This document shows positions 1 through 10,932 of a stretch of DNA of 64,000 nucleotides, piece by piece. The stretch's first letter is position 1. Each line of letters begins with the position of its first letter. The position numbers and the translations under genes were made by a program. Origin of the DNA: Mytilus edulis. Its lineage: Eukaryota > Mollusca > Bivalvia > Mytilida > Mytilidae. The stretch covers positions 24,217,386 through 24,281,385 of the forward strand of contig NC_092348.1 of assembly GCF_963676685.1 (NCBI RefSeq), given 5' to 3'. The notes under the pieces were generated by a model that did no database searches, was not told where the DNA came from, and saw only the letters and a program-made list of their open reading frames with translations.

Positions 1-1320
1 ATGGTTAAAGATGATACTGTTGTGACAAGAATTCTAAATTGATCATTTGAGGCAGAAAATGTGTTCTTTAATTGACAAATAGGCATACAGTAAGATGTGG
101 ACTGGAGATAGAGGCTGGATTGGATACTTTATATAATCTTGAATGTTGTAATGATTGACTGCTAAACATTACATTTATGATATTCTGATATGCTTTCAAT
201 ATGTTATCAAAACAGTTTTTAACAGGTTCTAGGCATTTTTTATCAGAAAATATGCAAATAGGGTAAGCTGGCATTAATTAAAGTCTTGTTTTCAAATTCT
301 TTAAAAAAATTTAAACAGGGGAGGGGGTATAAAATGTATAGTAAAGAAAAACTTAGAGTATACACAGTGATTTCTTTAAGACTTTAATTCTGATAAATGA
401 GTATTAGTGTGAGAAAAACTGATTTTAGAGAGTTTTCTATTTGAATAAATGTCTGTATAGGTTGCACTTTGTAAATACAGCTGTTTCTCAAAACACGCCT
501 CTTTTGGGGAGTAATTGAATATTCATAGAAAATTCATTTTGTTTACATACTGGTTCCCAGTTATGCTCTCTGTGTTCCATATCGCAGAGACAGAACTTTG
601 GAATGTTACCAGTAAATAAACACGTGCATATTGTTTACATTGAAATCTGTGGTAACCTTTCATTCGAGGTAGGGGTAGTTAAGAAAATTAGTGTAAGTTT
701 AAACTCTGAGAAGTTCAGGGCATATAAACGTTGAAAATATGCCGCACAGCCCTATATTTTGACCTTTGAAAAAAATTGTGGTGCATATGAACTTTCAATT
801 CTAGGATAAGTTTTTTTTCAAAACTTCATAGTAAAAGTGGTACAGTTTTAGCCGTAAAAGGAGTTCCTATGGGAAATTGCATTGTCAATATTTACAGAAA
901 TGCAACCTATAAACAGATATGATGTTTTGAGCTGCATAAAAATGAAATGCAACCCCAACTGATTAGATATAAGGGTATTTTTCTCCCATGTATACACAGC
1001 AACCAATTACTAGATATTTATGTATATAATTATATTTCTTTCACAATTGCAAGGATATGATAAGCACCTTAGAGATTTTACTGCAGTTTATTAATGCATA
1101 TATAGGCATTTACATATTAATAGATGAAATATGCATACACATAGACAGAGAAATGTGTATTTAAATTTAATTTTTGAATTTAAAATATATATATGGATAA
1201 ACTAAATGAGATTTAACCATTAACATAATTTGTGGATCTCAATTCAAAACTCTGGATAAGAAAAATACTTTAACTTTTTAAGTATATGTTTATCTTCAGT
1301 GGTCATTAACCATAAAAATT
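1..1320. other. AT-rich non-coding stretch, nothing recognised
   Basis: There is no long open frame, splice-bounded exon or repeat that I recognise here. ORFs of 60-70 codons are at the level expected by chance in this base composition. Confidence 0.5.
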
Positions 1321-1515
1321 TTGATTTGCAGTATAGATTACCTTAGCCGTATTTAGCACAACTTTTTTGGAATTGTGGGTCCTCATTCAAGTTCGAATTT
1401 ATTTGGCTTTATAACTATTTTGATATGAGCGTCACTGATGAGTCTTATGTAGACGAATCACGCGTCTGGCGTATTAAATTCTAGTCGTGGTACCTTTGAT
1501 AACTATTTGAAAAAC
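1321..1515 (+). mobile_element. retrozyme/SINE-like repeat carrying a hammerhead motif
   Basis: I recognise this stretch as a dispersed bivalve repeat. It contains a hammerhead core at 1429-1472, followed by a short conserved tail containing GGTACCTTTGATAACTATT. Non-autonomous elements with hammerhead ribozymes (retrozymes) and ribozyme-bearing Penelope-like elements are established in metazoa. Assigning this copy to one of them is inference. No coding capacity is visible. Confidence 0.55.
1429..1472 (+). ncRNA. type I hammerhead ribozyme motif, degraded
   Basis: Stem I is GCGTCA (1429-1434) pairing with TGGCGT (1467-1472), with G-U wobbles. The core CTGATGA is at 1435-1441. Stem II is GTCT/AGAC (1442-1445 and 1451-1454) around a 5-nt loop. 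GAA follows at 1455-1457. Position 15.1, which should be A, is T at 1458, so the A15.1-U16.1 pair next to the cleavage site is lost. The expected cleavage base is C1466. Self-cleavage is probably weak or absent in this copy. Confidence 0.6.
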
Positions 1516-1777
1516 ATCCCTTATGAAAATTAAGTTGCATACGCGAATAGACAGATTTCCGGCAGATATAGTGCACAATAAGTGCCCATTGAAATGACAA
1601 TCGTCTGCTTGCACATGTATCTATAGATTTCAAACAAAAACAAAAAAACCGTCACGATTGAAAAATGTGACATAATGGCAATGAGTCAACTATCAGTTAA
1701 GTAAGCAACTTACAGGTCCTGATATGAAAAAAAAAATCGGAAACAATTCAACAGAGAAACCAATGGCCCGTTTTAAA

Positions 1778-2180
1778 TGATGAGTAAACGAAAAAAAACA
1801 CTTAGCCACAAATGTTTTACAGATAGTAACCAACGACAACCGAACAGAAGCACAAACATTCCATCGCTTCTATCCCTTTTTTTGCTAGGGTTCTGTACTG
1901 ATCAAAGCTGTAAATTTAATAGACAACTTTCGAGTTCGATGCATTTCCGTCAAAAACTTTGGTTCTAGTGAACGTCACTCGTGCGTTTAGGGGCGTCGTC
2001 ACTTCCGTTCTAATGTGGTTCCAATGTTGAGCGAGTGGTTGGAAAACTATAAAGTTATATTGCACGAATTATGCAGCAAATTAAATTCTCATAATTGACA
2101 TTCAGCACCGCTGTTATTGGGATATTATGATTAAGTACCTACTGAACAAACTTTATTTATAGTTTATCCTGTACAATGAA
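1778..2180. repeat. segmental duplication block 1, left copy
   Basis: This block is near-identical, in direct orientation, to 62460-62864. It runs from ATGAGTAAACG to the motif CCTGTACAATGAAGA. Short ORFs in both copies are not conserved as reading frames: the right copy is open across about 80 codons on the minus strand where this copy has a stop, so I treat the block as non-coding. It lies downstream of the glycosyltransferase-like gene in both places. Confidence 0.85.
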
Positions 2181-2188
2181 GATCACTT

Positions 2189-3631
2189 AGACCCCGTTCA
2201 CACTAGGACATTTTTATCAATTTAAACTATAAAATTGAGAATGGAAATGGGGAATGTGTCAAAGAGACAACAACCCGACCAAATAAAAAACAACAGCAGA
2301 GGGTCACCAACAGGTCTTCAATGCAGCGAGAAACTCCCGCACCCGGAGGCGTCCCTCAGCTGGCCCCTAAACAAATATATACTAGTCCAGTGATAATGAA
2401 CGCCATACTAATTTCCAAATTGTACACAAGAAACTAAAATTAAAATAATACAAGACTAACAAAGGCCAGAGGCTCCTGACTTGGGACAGGCGCAAAAATG
2501 CGGCGGGGTTAAACATGTTTGTGAGATCTCAACCCTCCCCCTATACCTCTAACCAATGTAGTAAAGTAAACGCATAACAATACGCACATTAAAATTCAGT
2601 TCAAGAGAAATCCAAGTCTGATGTCAGAAGATGTAACCAAAGAAAATAAACAAAATGACAATAATACATAAATAACAACAGACTACTAGCAGTTAACTGA
2701 CATGCCAGCTCCAGACTTCAATTAAACTGACTGAAAGATTATGATTTCATCATATGAACATCAGGCACAATCCTTCCCGTTAGGGGTTTAGTATCATACC
2801 ATCATAACATATATGAGAAGAACATAACCCGTGTCATGCCAACAACTGTTTTTAAAAAAATAATGTGTTTAGTTCCGATGCAAAGACCTTAGACTGGTTC
2901 ACTTTACATCGATTTAAGGGCCAATGTGAACGCTTTGAATCGATCTTCAATCGGTCTAAACTAAAACACCAAAAGAGGTAGTTTAGTTTGAATCGATCTA
3001 AAGTAAACCGATCTTACTTTAAATGTGAACGCAGAGATCGGTTTAAACTAGTACGATTGAATCGAAAATAACGTATGCGCATGTACAGCGCCAAAAATAT
3101 CTCAGAGGTTCGTTGTTTAACCCATATTTCTCTGTTTACATACATTTAAAACAAACTGAAAACATTTTGTCTTCGCCAACGCATAGATTTGCGAAATCTG
3201 TGTCTTCTTTTCTTATGATTTTTTTTTCTTTTCAGGAACCGCAATACTTCGTCGTGTTGTAACTTCGTTACTACAGATTTTTTTTTCAAAATTAAAGAAA
3301 ACGACAATAACACCTGTACCAAAATGTTAACTTCTGATTCAGGAGAAACAATAACTTTATCCATTTTTTTTCAAGTGTGTGACGTGACAGAGTATCAATG
3401 GATGAATTTAATAAAATCAGTTCTATTTATACACAATGTTTACAGTTTTACGGGTAAAAAGGTTAGATCGATTGCGTTTTTAATTGTAGAGTGAACGCAG
3501 TGGATCGGTTTAGACCGATAGAGATCGTTATGATTAAAGATAATGTGAACGCTAACTGGTTTTATTTAGATCGATTCAAATTAGATGGATTAAAAAAAAT
3601 GCTAGTGTGAACGGAGTGGTGAACGGGGTCT
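2189..3631. mobile_element. non-autonomous TIR element (TTAGACCCCGTTCAC ends)
   Basis: The ends are inverted copies: TTAGACCCCGTTCACACTAG begins at 2189, and the reverse complement (CTAGTGTGAACGG, then GTGAACGGGGTCTAA) closes at 3631. The interior outside 2230-2891 is built from diverged copies of a motif mixing GATCGATTTAAA-like words with AATGTGAACGC. There is no transposase. The right duplicate of the flanking sequence (62860-62915) lacks the element, which supports insertion on the left copy only. Confidence 0.65.
2230..2891 (-). repeat. Penelope-like element 3' tail (tail family 1)
   Basis: On the minus strand this copy ends with the family 1 terminus CTCAATTTTA and runs back to the segment beginning AAGGTCTTTGCATCGG. 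It matches the 3' part of the long Penelope-like element at 26267-29418 from about position 28757 to its end. It has no RT sequence, so it is a 5'-truncated copy. It is nested inside the TIR element 2189-3631. Confidence 0.8.
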
Positions 3632-4372
3632 AAGACGCTTGATGAACGTTAATAGTGCAGGGATACAGGCGATCCCCTCTATCTGGTAAATGACGTCACA
3701 AAGGCGCGCATAATTGACGAGTTTTTTCCAGTGACGGATGAACTCGAAAGTGGTCTATTGTTTGATTTGACTGTATTATTCTTTTCTTGTTCATCCTTAT
3801 GATATCCTTTCATATAACGTTTTATCATATGTTTAGAAGTAAATACAGTAGTTTTGAATGTTGGATAAATAGCCTGCTGTTTAATCCATATCGCGCAACC
3901 TTGATGCGCACCCTTTATCGCATACCCTTTATCACACCTCTACTTTTTTCTTTTTTTTCTTTTTTTTTTTTTACATAAAGTCAGTTTTTTTATATGTAAG
4001 CTTAAGAAATATTTTCCCTCAAAATAGGTCCAATAGAACGGTCATTCGGGCGTGACGCAATTTATTGAATGACGTCATTTTTTGGTATGTGACGTCACGA
4101 ACGTCAAGTTTTCATATTTTTTGGCACACTAAATGCAACTATAAAAAATACAAAACACACAAAATAAATATACAATAATAAACAAAATGTTTTTAAAACA
4201 ACAGCACGCAAATTGTAAGGTAACCCAGGTGATTCGGATAAGTAATTAAGCAGTTATTTTAAGGCTTTTAAAACAAGAAAAAAGTAGAACTGAAGGTAAT
4301 CCAGTGCTATGGATCAAAACAGTTCATATAATATAATACTCTTCTGTTGAAATATATGATAAAGCGTATAAA
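3632..4372. promoter_or_regulatory. intergenic stretch with three perfect CRE palindromes
   Basis: There is no gene. The octamer TGACGTCA (the consensus ATF/CREB site) occurs exactly at 3691-3698, 4070-4077 and 4090-4097. A poly-pyrimidine T run lies at 3944-3973. Whether the sites are used is unknown, and no associated start site is evident. Confidence 0.4.
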
Positions 4373-4480
4373 ACATGGCAAAATCCGTATCACATGCCGT
4401 ATCACCCTCGGGCCTAAAGGCCCTTGGGCTGATATTGGTGTCTCGGGATGATACGACATATGATACGGATTTTGCCATGT
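4373..4480. mobile_element. foldback MITE, 108 bp
   Basis: The outer arms ACATGGCAAAATCCGTATCA (4373-4392) and its reverse complement (4461-4480) are perfect. The arms continue inward with a few mismatches to a smaller GGGCC/GGCCC palindrome. The whole unit can form one long hairpin. It has no coding content. The family name is not known to me. Confidence 0.7.
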
Positions 4481-4760
4481 ATTATTCTTTATGTATTGCA
4501 AGGTCTTCCAAGCGTTCGACAAAATCTATTTCTAAATTATTAACATCAATTTTATTAGCACTCAAGTTGGTATCAAAGACGTGGCACGTCCTACCCCAGG
4601 GGTGGTGGAAATGAGATGTTGATACTTGAAAATCCCAAAGATTTGTCACTTTCTTCCTGCATTAGTATAAACACGTTTGACATTTCAACACTTAACAAAA
4701 GTAGTACCTATTATTAATTTATCAAAAGGAATGACCAAGATTGATACAGGTAAATGTCCT

Positions 4761-4888
4761 GTTTTAAAGAGAGACAAACATACTTTAGACCACACCAATT
4801 TAATCCCTTGTTCGACAAATCCGCCCGTTTTAAAGAGAGACAAACATACTTTAGACCACACCAATTTAATCCCTTGTTCGACAAATCC
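4761..4888. repeat. two-unit tandem repeat, 66-bp period
   Basis: GTTTTAAAGAGAGACAAACA starts at 4761 and again at 4827, and each unit continues to TTGTTCGACAAATCC. The second unit abuts the T-rich junction where similarity to the right-hand duplication block resumes. The right block (62912) lacks these units. Confidence 0.85.
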
Positions 4889-5256
4889 ACTTTTTTTTTA
4901 AATAATAAAGAAGATACAAACGTATATTAAAGTTAAGGAATATTGTTCCCAACCTGATTATGACTTGGATAGAGAATTTTCTCATTGACACTCATACCAC
5001 ATCCTTTTTATATACAAAATGTCAACAGACAAAAAACAAAAATGAGAGCACTAAAAAGACCGACACAGACAACCAACATATAACACAAAAAACCTAAAAT
5101 ATACACACATCAACGAGCTGGAACCCCAAAAAGCTGGAGGTGAACACAAGCATTGACAGGTGTTCTGGAAGAATGAGAAGCTCCTGCTTTACTTCAAGAC
5201 ACCCTCCATGACGTCGCTATTGTTATAAGTCATGTGTGCTGAAGGAGGAAAGACAT
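4884..5256. repeat. segmental duplication block 2, left copy
   Basis: This block is near-identical to 62914-63300, in direct orientation. It is the 3' flank of the glycosyltransferase-like gene, which terminates just inside its right edge. Between block 1 and block 2 this copy carries about 2.7 kb of mobile DNA that is absent from the right copy. Confidence 0.85.
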
Positions 5257-6385
5257 CTATGAAAGTTCAATAGGGAAACATGCTTTTCCTATTTTTCTTT
5301 GTAGTAACTGTACTTCCTTCGATGTTTCATTGCGCGTAGTAATATAAGAAGTACAACTTGTCAGCCCAGCTGCATAATTGATTCGCCTGTAAAGTTTACT
5401 CAGTAATTGGGCATTGAAATTACCATTTAAGTGCGTATGTCCTTCCTTATTTCCCGATTTAGTCGTTTGGTGTAAAGCTAATAACGTTTTAGTAGCATCG
5501 ATTGTAGTATGCTTCCGTTTTCTAGCATTCAGTATAAGCCAGTTATCGTATGCTCTTCTACCAATCACAACTTCTGGGCAATCCTTCCACGGATAGACGT
5601 CATTCGTTATAAAATAATCCGCCCCCCAGGTTGTAAAAAGTTTTCCTTTTTTTGAAACTTTTGTTATATTTTCAAATGTAGATGCTTGTTCAGCAGTCAC
5701 TTCCTTCACGTTTGTTCGCTGACCCACGATCAACATAGGCTCACTGTGGTTGACGTTTGAATTTAAAATAAATTGAAGAGTATCGTTTAGATTTTGTGTA
5801 AATAGAATGTCCCCATTAACATAAGCATAAAAATGAGCTGAATACTTCTTCATTACCTTCAAATACATATATTTCAATCTTGGAACTCCTATGGCGGTTT
5901 TTGTGGGTGGGATGACATCCCAACCTTTTTCTTTAATTTCTTTATAAAGATGTTGATCGTCAGAGAAAAACACTGGTTTAACACCAGTTCCAAATGAATT
6001 CCAATTATTTAAAGTGTTGTTTCTGCAAACGTACTTTTCAGATTTCGTTGTAAATGTAGTAAAAAGCACTAACAACTGTTTAGAATTTCCATCAATCTTT
6101 TGTTTTTTTCCTAACAATTTCATAGCTATCGGTATTTATGGTACTTCGATTTAGTTTTGTGTTGATAGGTCTCAATAATTTTTTCAAGTTACTTTGTAAA
6201 TACTTCAGATCACTTAGTGTGTTATCCATTTTCATGGAAATTGTTTTCGTTCTGTATGTAATACTGATATATAGGTATGCATATACAATAGTACAGAACA
6301 TACACAAAACTAATATTCTGTAATGGTAAAAGCGGCGAGGTTGTACTTTACACGTGTTTACATCTAGTGGTAATAGATGTTTCAT
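5257..6385 (-). CDS. glycosyltransferase-like type II membrane protein, one frameshift
   Basis: Two overlapping minus-strand frames read as one protein. The N-terminal 97 codons (6385-6092) hold a short cytosolic tail, one membrane segment at about residues 23-43 and a stem. The 288-codon part (6123-5257) resembles a GT-A nucleotide-sugar transferase domain, with YVNGDILF (a DxD-like metal site), WGADYFI and RRAYDNWLI. The layout is that of a Golgi type II glycosyltransferase. The frames join at an A7 run (plus-strand T7 near 6100), where one extra base breaks the frame. This could be a recent null allele or an assembly error. A splice acceptor (TATTTTCAG, plus-strand 6392-6400) lies six bases upstream of the ATG, so a 5' UTR exon should lie to the right. 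Donor sugar and acceptor are unknown. Confidence 0.7.
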
Positions 6386-6394
6386 ATCTTTCTG

Positions 6395-7471
6395 AAAATA
6401 TAAAATTAATTACCAGTATACAAATATGTTTAAGACTCAAAAACGTGTCCGTCCACCAAAACGTGTCTTATTCCATAAAATCTGACTAAACAATTTAATA
6501 TTTGTGGCAGTTAGTAAGTCGGAAGAAATTTGATCTATAAACCTTCAATGCAATATATATTTGAAGCAGTTTATAGTCCGTTGGAAAAAATCTCAGTCTA
6601 TTCGACATTAACCTATAATAAAATACTTGTGACAGTCAGTGAGCTGGAAAAAAATGTCTTCCACCAGACCTTCATGTAAATCTTATTAGAAAAATATGTA
6701 GCTGTTAGAAAGTGTGTAGAAATTCTTTCCAACTAACACTCAGACTCGGACCTAAAATATGAAATCTTAATTAGAATATTTGGAGCTCTAAGTTCGTTTG
6801 AAACATTTCTCTCACTAAAAAAGTATAAAGATCATTGGGTATAGATTCTTTAAATTATAAAGCAAATAAAGAGACTGCGAGTAACTCAATAATACCCAGG
6901 AACTGGTCTGACGTTTAACTCTTTAAACCATAAACTATTTATACATGTATCTATTAAAAAGATTTGTGTTCTATTTTTAACATCGAAACTTTCAACAAAA
7001 TTGCGGACGTGAAAGAAAACACCATTAGAAAAAAACAAACACGTCAGAATACAAAATGTAGCGATGGATTAATGATCGTGAAACATCATTTTTGTTTATT
7101 TTTCATTTGTTATAGTCTAAAAACTGTTGTATGAATATTAAATTATTGTTCCGACCGTAAAAAAGGTTAAAAATAAATGTATTATAGTTTAGTGTCATCT
7201 ATATGACTGACTGACAGCAGCGGAGAATTTATGACCAGTATTAATTTATGTGGTTCATTTCCTTTTCGCTACTTTGAAAATATTTTTAATTGTTCCGAAT
7301 GGTGTGATAATTTTCAAAATAGGGGATATCTAGTCTTACCGTACAAGACTAAGTTTAGTATTAATGTCCCAAACTTGCACCCTATTCTGCTTATTTCCAG
7401 CTACACGATGTCTTTTCCCAGTGAATATAGGGTTTTTGTATGGACAGTTTTGACATACTACATATTGAATA
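6395..7471. repeat. intron/upstream region with degenerate ~95-bp tandem units
   Basis: From about 6480 to 6790, diverged units recur around the theme TTTGTGGCAGTTAGTAAGT with GGAAGAAATTT following. At least three units can be recognised. The rest of the stretch to 7471 shows no exon. It probably belongs to the 5' intron of the glycosyltransferase-like gene. Confidence 0.4.
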
Positions 7472-8953
7472 CAGGGGCGGATCCAGGATTTTGCAAAGTG
7501 GGGCGAAGTTTCTTAAATTCGCCGAGCGGAGCGAGGCGAACAAATTTTGGGACCTTTTTTTGGCTAAAAAACATAAAATAAGTGTAAAATGCACTTTTTA
7601 AACGATTCTTGACGTGGGGCATGTATATTTAATAGTTGCTGTTAAGTGTAAGAGTTGGACATTTTTGATGTTGTATTCTCCCCATAAATTGTCTATCATA
7701 AAATTATAGTATGGGTCAAAAGCTATGAACTGATATATTTGATGTGGGACTTGTCAGTAAAAAATAGACATGGAAAATTCTCGCTTGTTGTATGTTAAGT
7801 TAGCATAAACTCACAGATTTCTTGTTGTAAACAAGATACACGCCGCGCTATTCGATGAATTTTACAATACGAGCGACACGAGTTAAAAAAGACAAACAAG
7901 CAATTTTTATACAAATGTTTGGTTGATATGTTTTACCCAACACAATTGAGTCTGAAATGACAACGAATTTATGAATGACGGTCGACAAATGGAGACATTA
8001 AGGCCACACCAGCAGGCAGGTTTGCAGTCTGATCTTGATAAAAGTATTCGATATATCAGTTCATGCAAACCCCCGTCCCGAAAAAAATAAGCCCGTTTTT
8101 TATTCATTATGTTCATTTAATGCTATATTATTCTGTTGGAAATTTTCGTTTCTATTAGCCAAAAAGTGGACAAGATTATTGTTTTCAATCTAAATACGGC
8201 CAGACTCTCAGATCTCAGACTGCCTCCTCAAACAATGGCTCGAACCTTGCACTTTAAATCTATCCAGAGCTTATACTGACTGGGGATAATTATTCAGCTA
8301 TGTTATTTTAAGATAGGCGCGGGCGTTTGGGGTTAAACATAATTTCGTAGGTAAATAATATTAATGTGTAACTTTTTTCATGAGATTATAATAGAGTATA
8401 ACTTTTTTTGGTTGAATTGTGAAATAGAAGTCAATACGTTCTTGCTCACTCCTTTGTCGCTTTGAAGGTGTCATGATTTTTCATGCTCAGAATTGAAAAT
8501 GTTCCTGTAATTTGAATTTCAAAATGACTGAGTGACGTTTTTTCGACGAACTGGTCAACTCAACCATACCGAATCACTCTACTGTGATGCGACTGTCATA
8601 TAAGTGAGAGGTTTAGCGCTATAAAACCAGGTTCAATCCATCATTTTCTACATTTGAAAATGACTGTACCAAGTCAGGAATATGACAGTTGTTGTCCATT
8701 CGTTTGATGTGTTTTATCATTTGAATTTGCCATTTGATTAGGGACTTTCCGTTTTGAACTTTCCTCGGAGTTCAGTATTTTGTAGTTTTACTTTTGAAAT
8801 AATCAGTAAATACTGGCGAAAAAAAATCTGTATATGAAAAGAATTGTCTCATAAAAATTAAATACACGGGAAATGGCAAAGTTTACGAAGTCTAGTCTAA
8901 GTCCAAGCAAAAAGGGGGCGTACGCCCTCATACCCCCCTCTGTATCCGCCACT
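7472..8953. mobile_element. possible TIR element with GGCGGATCCAG ends
   Basis: Left end CAGGGGCGGATCCAGG (7472) and right end TGTATCCGCCACT (8941-8953) are inverted and resemble the ends of the short MITE at 26009-26162. The interior has no transposase and contains repeat family 3 (8560-8805). The two ends could also be independent solo fragments. Confidence 0.4.
8560..8805 (+). repeat. dispersed repeat family 3
   Basis: It contains GCGACTGTCATATAAGTGAG, then AACCAGGTTCAATCCA, then GTCAGGAATATGACAGTTG. Partial relatives lie at 25948-26010 (5' part) and 30150-30300 (3' part). It is non-coding. It is perhaps another retroelement 3' tail, but the parent is not in this window. Confidence 0.6.
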
Positions 8954-10795
8954 ACACGCAGTTACTGACAGCTTGTTCAAAGCCAATAACAACTAATAAA
9001 AAAATCAAGCATCTAAGACTAAATTCTTACCAAGATTTCTGTAAATCAGTGTTGATTGAGACCCACTGGAAAGAAATGCACCACTATTATTCTGTGTAAC
9101 AGATTGTCATTGTTGCGTCAACCAGATTGATTTCTTGTTTTACTTCATTTGAATTTTAAAAGTGTAAGAAAAATTGATTTCTTGTCCAAAAATACCGTGT
9201 GTTGCACTTATAAACATTTCTTTCTGTTTTTAAAACATGCTAAATGTTTATAATTACATGATTGTGTAAATTTACATTCAAACATTAGATGAATTGCATT
9301 TATTTCAAACGTGCCAGAAAACATGCTCATATTCGAATAAGCTGACAATAATTCAAGTGAAACAGGGATGGGGATATACAAAGTACTGTAAAAGAAAAGT
9401 TAGAGTATCTATAATAATAAACGAGAAGACCTAATTTTGTGTGTCGCTTCTCTTCCTTCTACAATGAATTAATCATCATGCCTCTGTGTTCTATATAGGT
9501 ATAGTCGCATTTGTCATCTTTTCTTATGATTATTCAGTTTGGGTTATTTTGGGAGGAAAACGAAAATAAAGGTGTCAGACCACCAATTAAAAATCCCTAT
9601 CTGTTCAACCGAACCTTGCAATTTCCACAGCTATCTAAATATTTTACCTTAAGTTCACCTTCAAGGAAATCAGGTATATCCTGAATTGTACATGTATCAC
9701 CTTTCTACATGCCAATTTTCAACCAATGTTTAAAGTCTTATATGAAATTTCTGATCTTGAAAACACAGGTACTACCAAAATAACTCCCTGTTTTCTGGAA
9801 ATCTTAATTTAGTGTACTATGTAGCGCATTAATCCTGAATTTTTAACGCAAACTCATAGACAAATGAATTTTGACTCAAAAAGTGTCACCAAACGAATTA
9901 ACAATGACCATAACTGGACACTTCATTGATGAGTTTATCCCAAAACACCTATCAGTAGATGGACTGGTCAATGATGAGCGAACCGTTTTAACTCCGCCCA
10001 GTCAAGTGAAATAAATCAAGTAATAGCTACGTTTACGTCAAAACACACCGGCGTACACTTGAATTTTGAAAATAAAACAAATAATCGACATAGAATAAGA
10101 AAAACTGGTCAAAAGCACATTGATCAGCCTTGTGCTTCTTTTTTCAATGGATTGTAATTTTAATAAAAAGGGACTAAATTTACTTATAAATTTATAATTG
10201 AGATTAGCATTTATTGTTACTACTATCCCTTCATCTTTAACCTTAAATAAAGTTGAATTTAAAAGTGTATAATTTATAGCTAATTGGGAAACAAGTTTTA
10301 CCCTTAATGTCACCTATATTATTATACTTATCACTGTACTAACATGAGCATCATGATGGGTGCAATATGTAGAAGGATCTACTTACCCTTCCTATGCACA
10401 TGCAATAGCCCCAAATATGTTTACTTTATCTTTTATATTCTATATAGTGTTCTGTCTGATTGTCTTTTTTCTTTTGTAGCCATGCTGTTGTTAGTTTATT
10501 CAAGACTTGAAAGTTTGAATGATCCTTTTGTATATTTAACCTCTCTCTGTTTTAGTTGATTTTTCATATAAAGCTTTTAAATTATGAAAAAGTTAATAAA
10601 CCTAATTAGTAACAATATTATTAGAAATTTTGCATTAATTAAAGACTGCAATATAGTTTGGAGCCAAAAAGTAAAAATGCATCTAAAGGGTTTTTCTAGG
10701 CTAGGTTTTCTGCATTTAACTATGAAATGTGTGCATAAAACCTTTTTTTTTTAAATGAAAATAAAAAAAAATAATGATAAATCTACATGAGTATG
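8954..10795. other. intergenic, no exon supported
   Basis: Apart from the Helitron 5' end, I see no coding exon. A short minus-strand segment at 9032-9068 is bounded by a good acceptor (TTTCTTTCCAG) and donor (GTAAGAAT). It is 37 bp with no useful frame, and could be an untranslated exon of the glycosyltransferase-like gene. Around 10430-10560 is a diverged copy of a short dispersed sequence also seen near 19660-19770 and 40600-40715. Confidence 0.35.
9408..9600 (+). mobile_element. Helitron-like 5' end, 3' end not found
   Basis: TCTATAATAATAAACGAG preceded by A, followed by GAAGACC and the internal signature GTGTCGCTTCTC, matches the 5' ends of the complete units at 19451, 60356 and (minus strand) 38697. 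No matching GC hairpin with CTAG is seen downstream, so this is a truncated or diverged copy. Confidence 0.6.
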
Positions 10796-10932
10796 TTAAA
10801 AGGATGTATATTTTTTTTCCCTCAAATGCAATTTTATAAAAGGTACTCTACCATAACATAAGTTAAACAACTTCCTAACATCCTCCTTAAGTGTTAACCG
10901 TTGTGGTTTCTGTTCTGTTTTAAAATGACTAC
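10796..10932 (-). CDS. homeodomain/HMG-like gene, exon 5 (terminal as read)
   Basis: Acceptor TTTTTGCAG precedes 10932. The exon enters in phase 1, matching exon 4, and encodes 45 residues up to a TAA at 10796-10798. It contains KEDVRKLFNLCYGRVPF, which continues smoothly from exon 4 (ALIG|SHFK). A possible donor (ATG|GTAGAG) inside the exon would skip the last 17 codons and continue elsewhere, so the C-terminus is the least certain part. The whole five-exon reading predicts 240 aa. Confidence 0.6.

Noticed and set aside
4761-4888. Spaced direct repeats considered as a CRISPR-like array
   Set aside because: There are only two long units in tandem with no spacers, in an animal genome. This is a simple tandem duplication.
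9032-9068. Short exon bounded by good splice sites on the minus strand
   Set aside because: At 37 bp, and with a stop in the frame that exon 5 of the homeodomain/HMG-like gene would need, it cannot be a coding continuation. It could be an untranslated exon, but nothing proves it.
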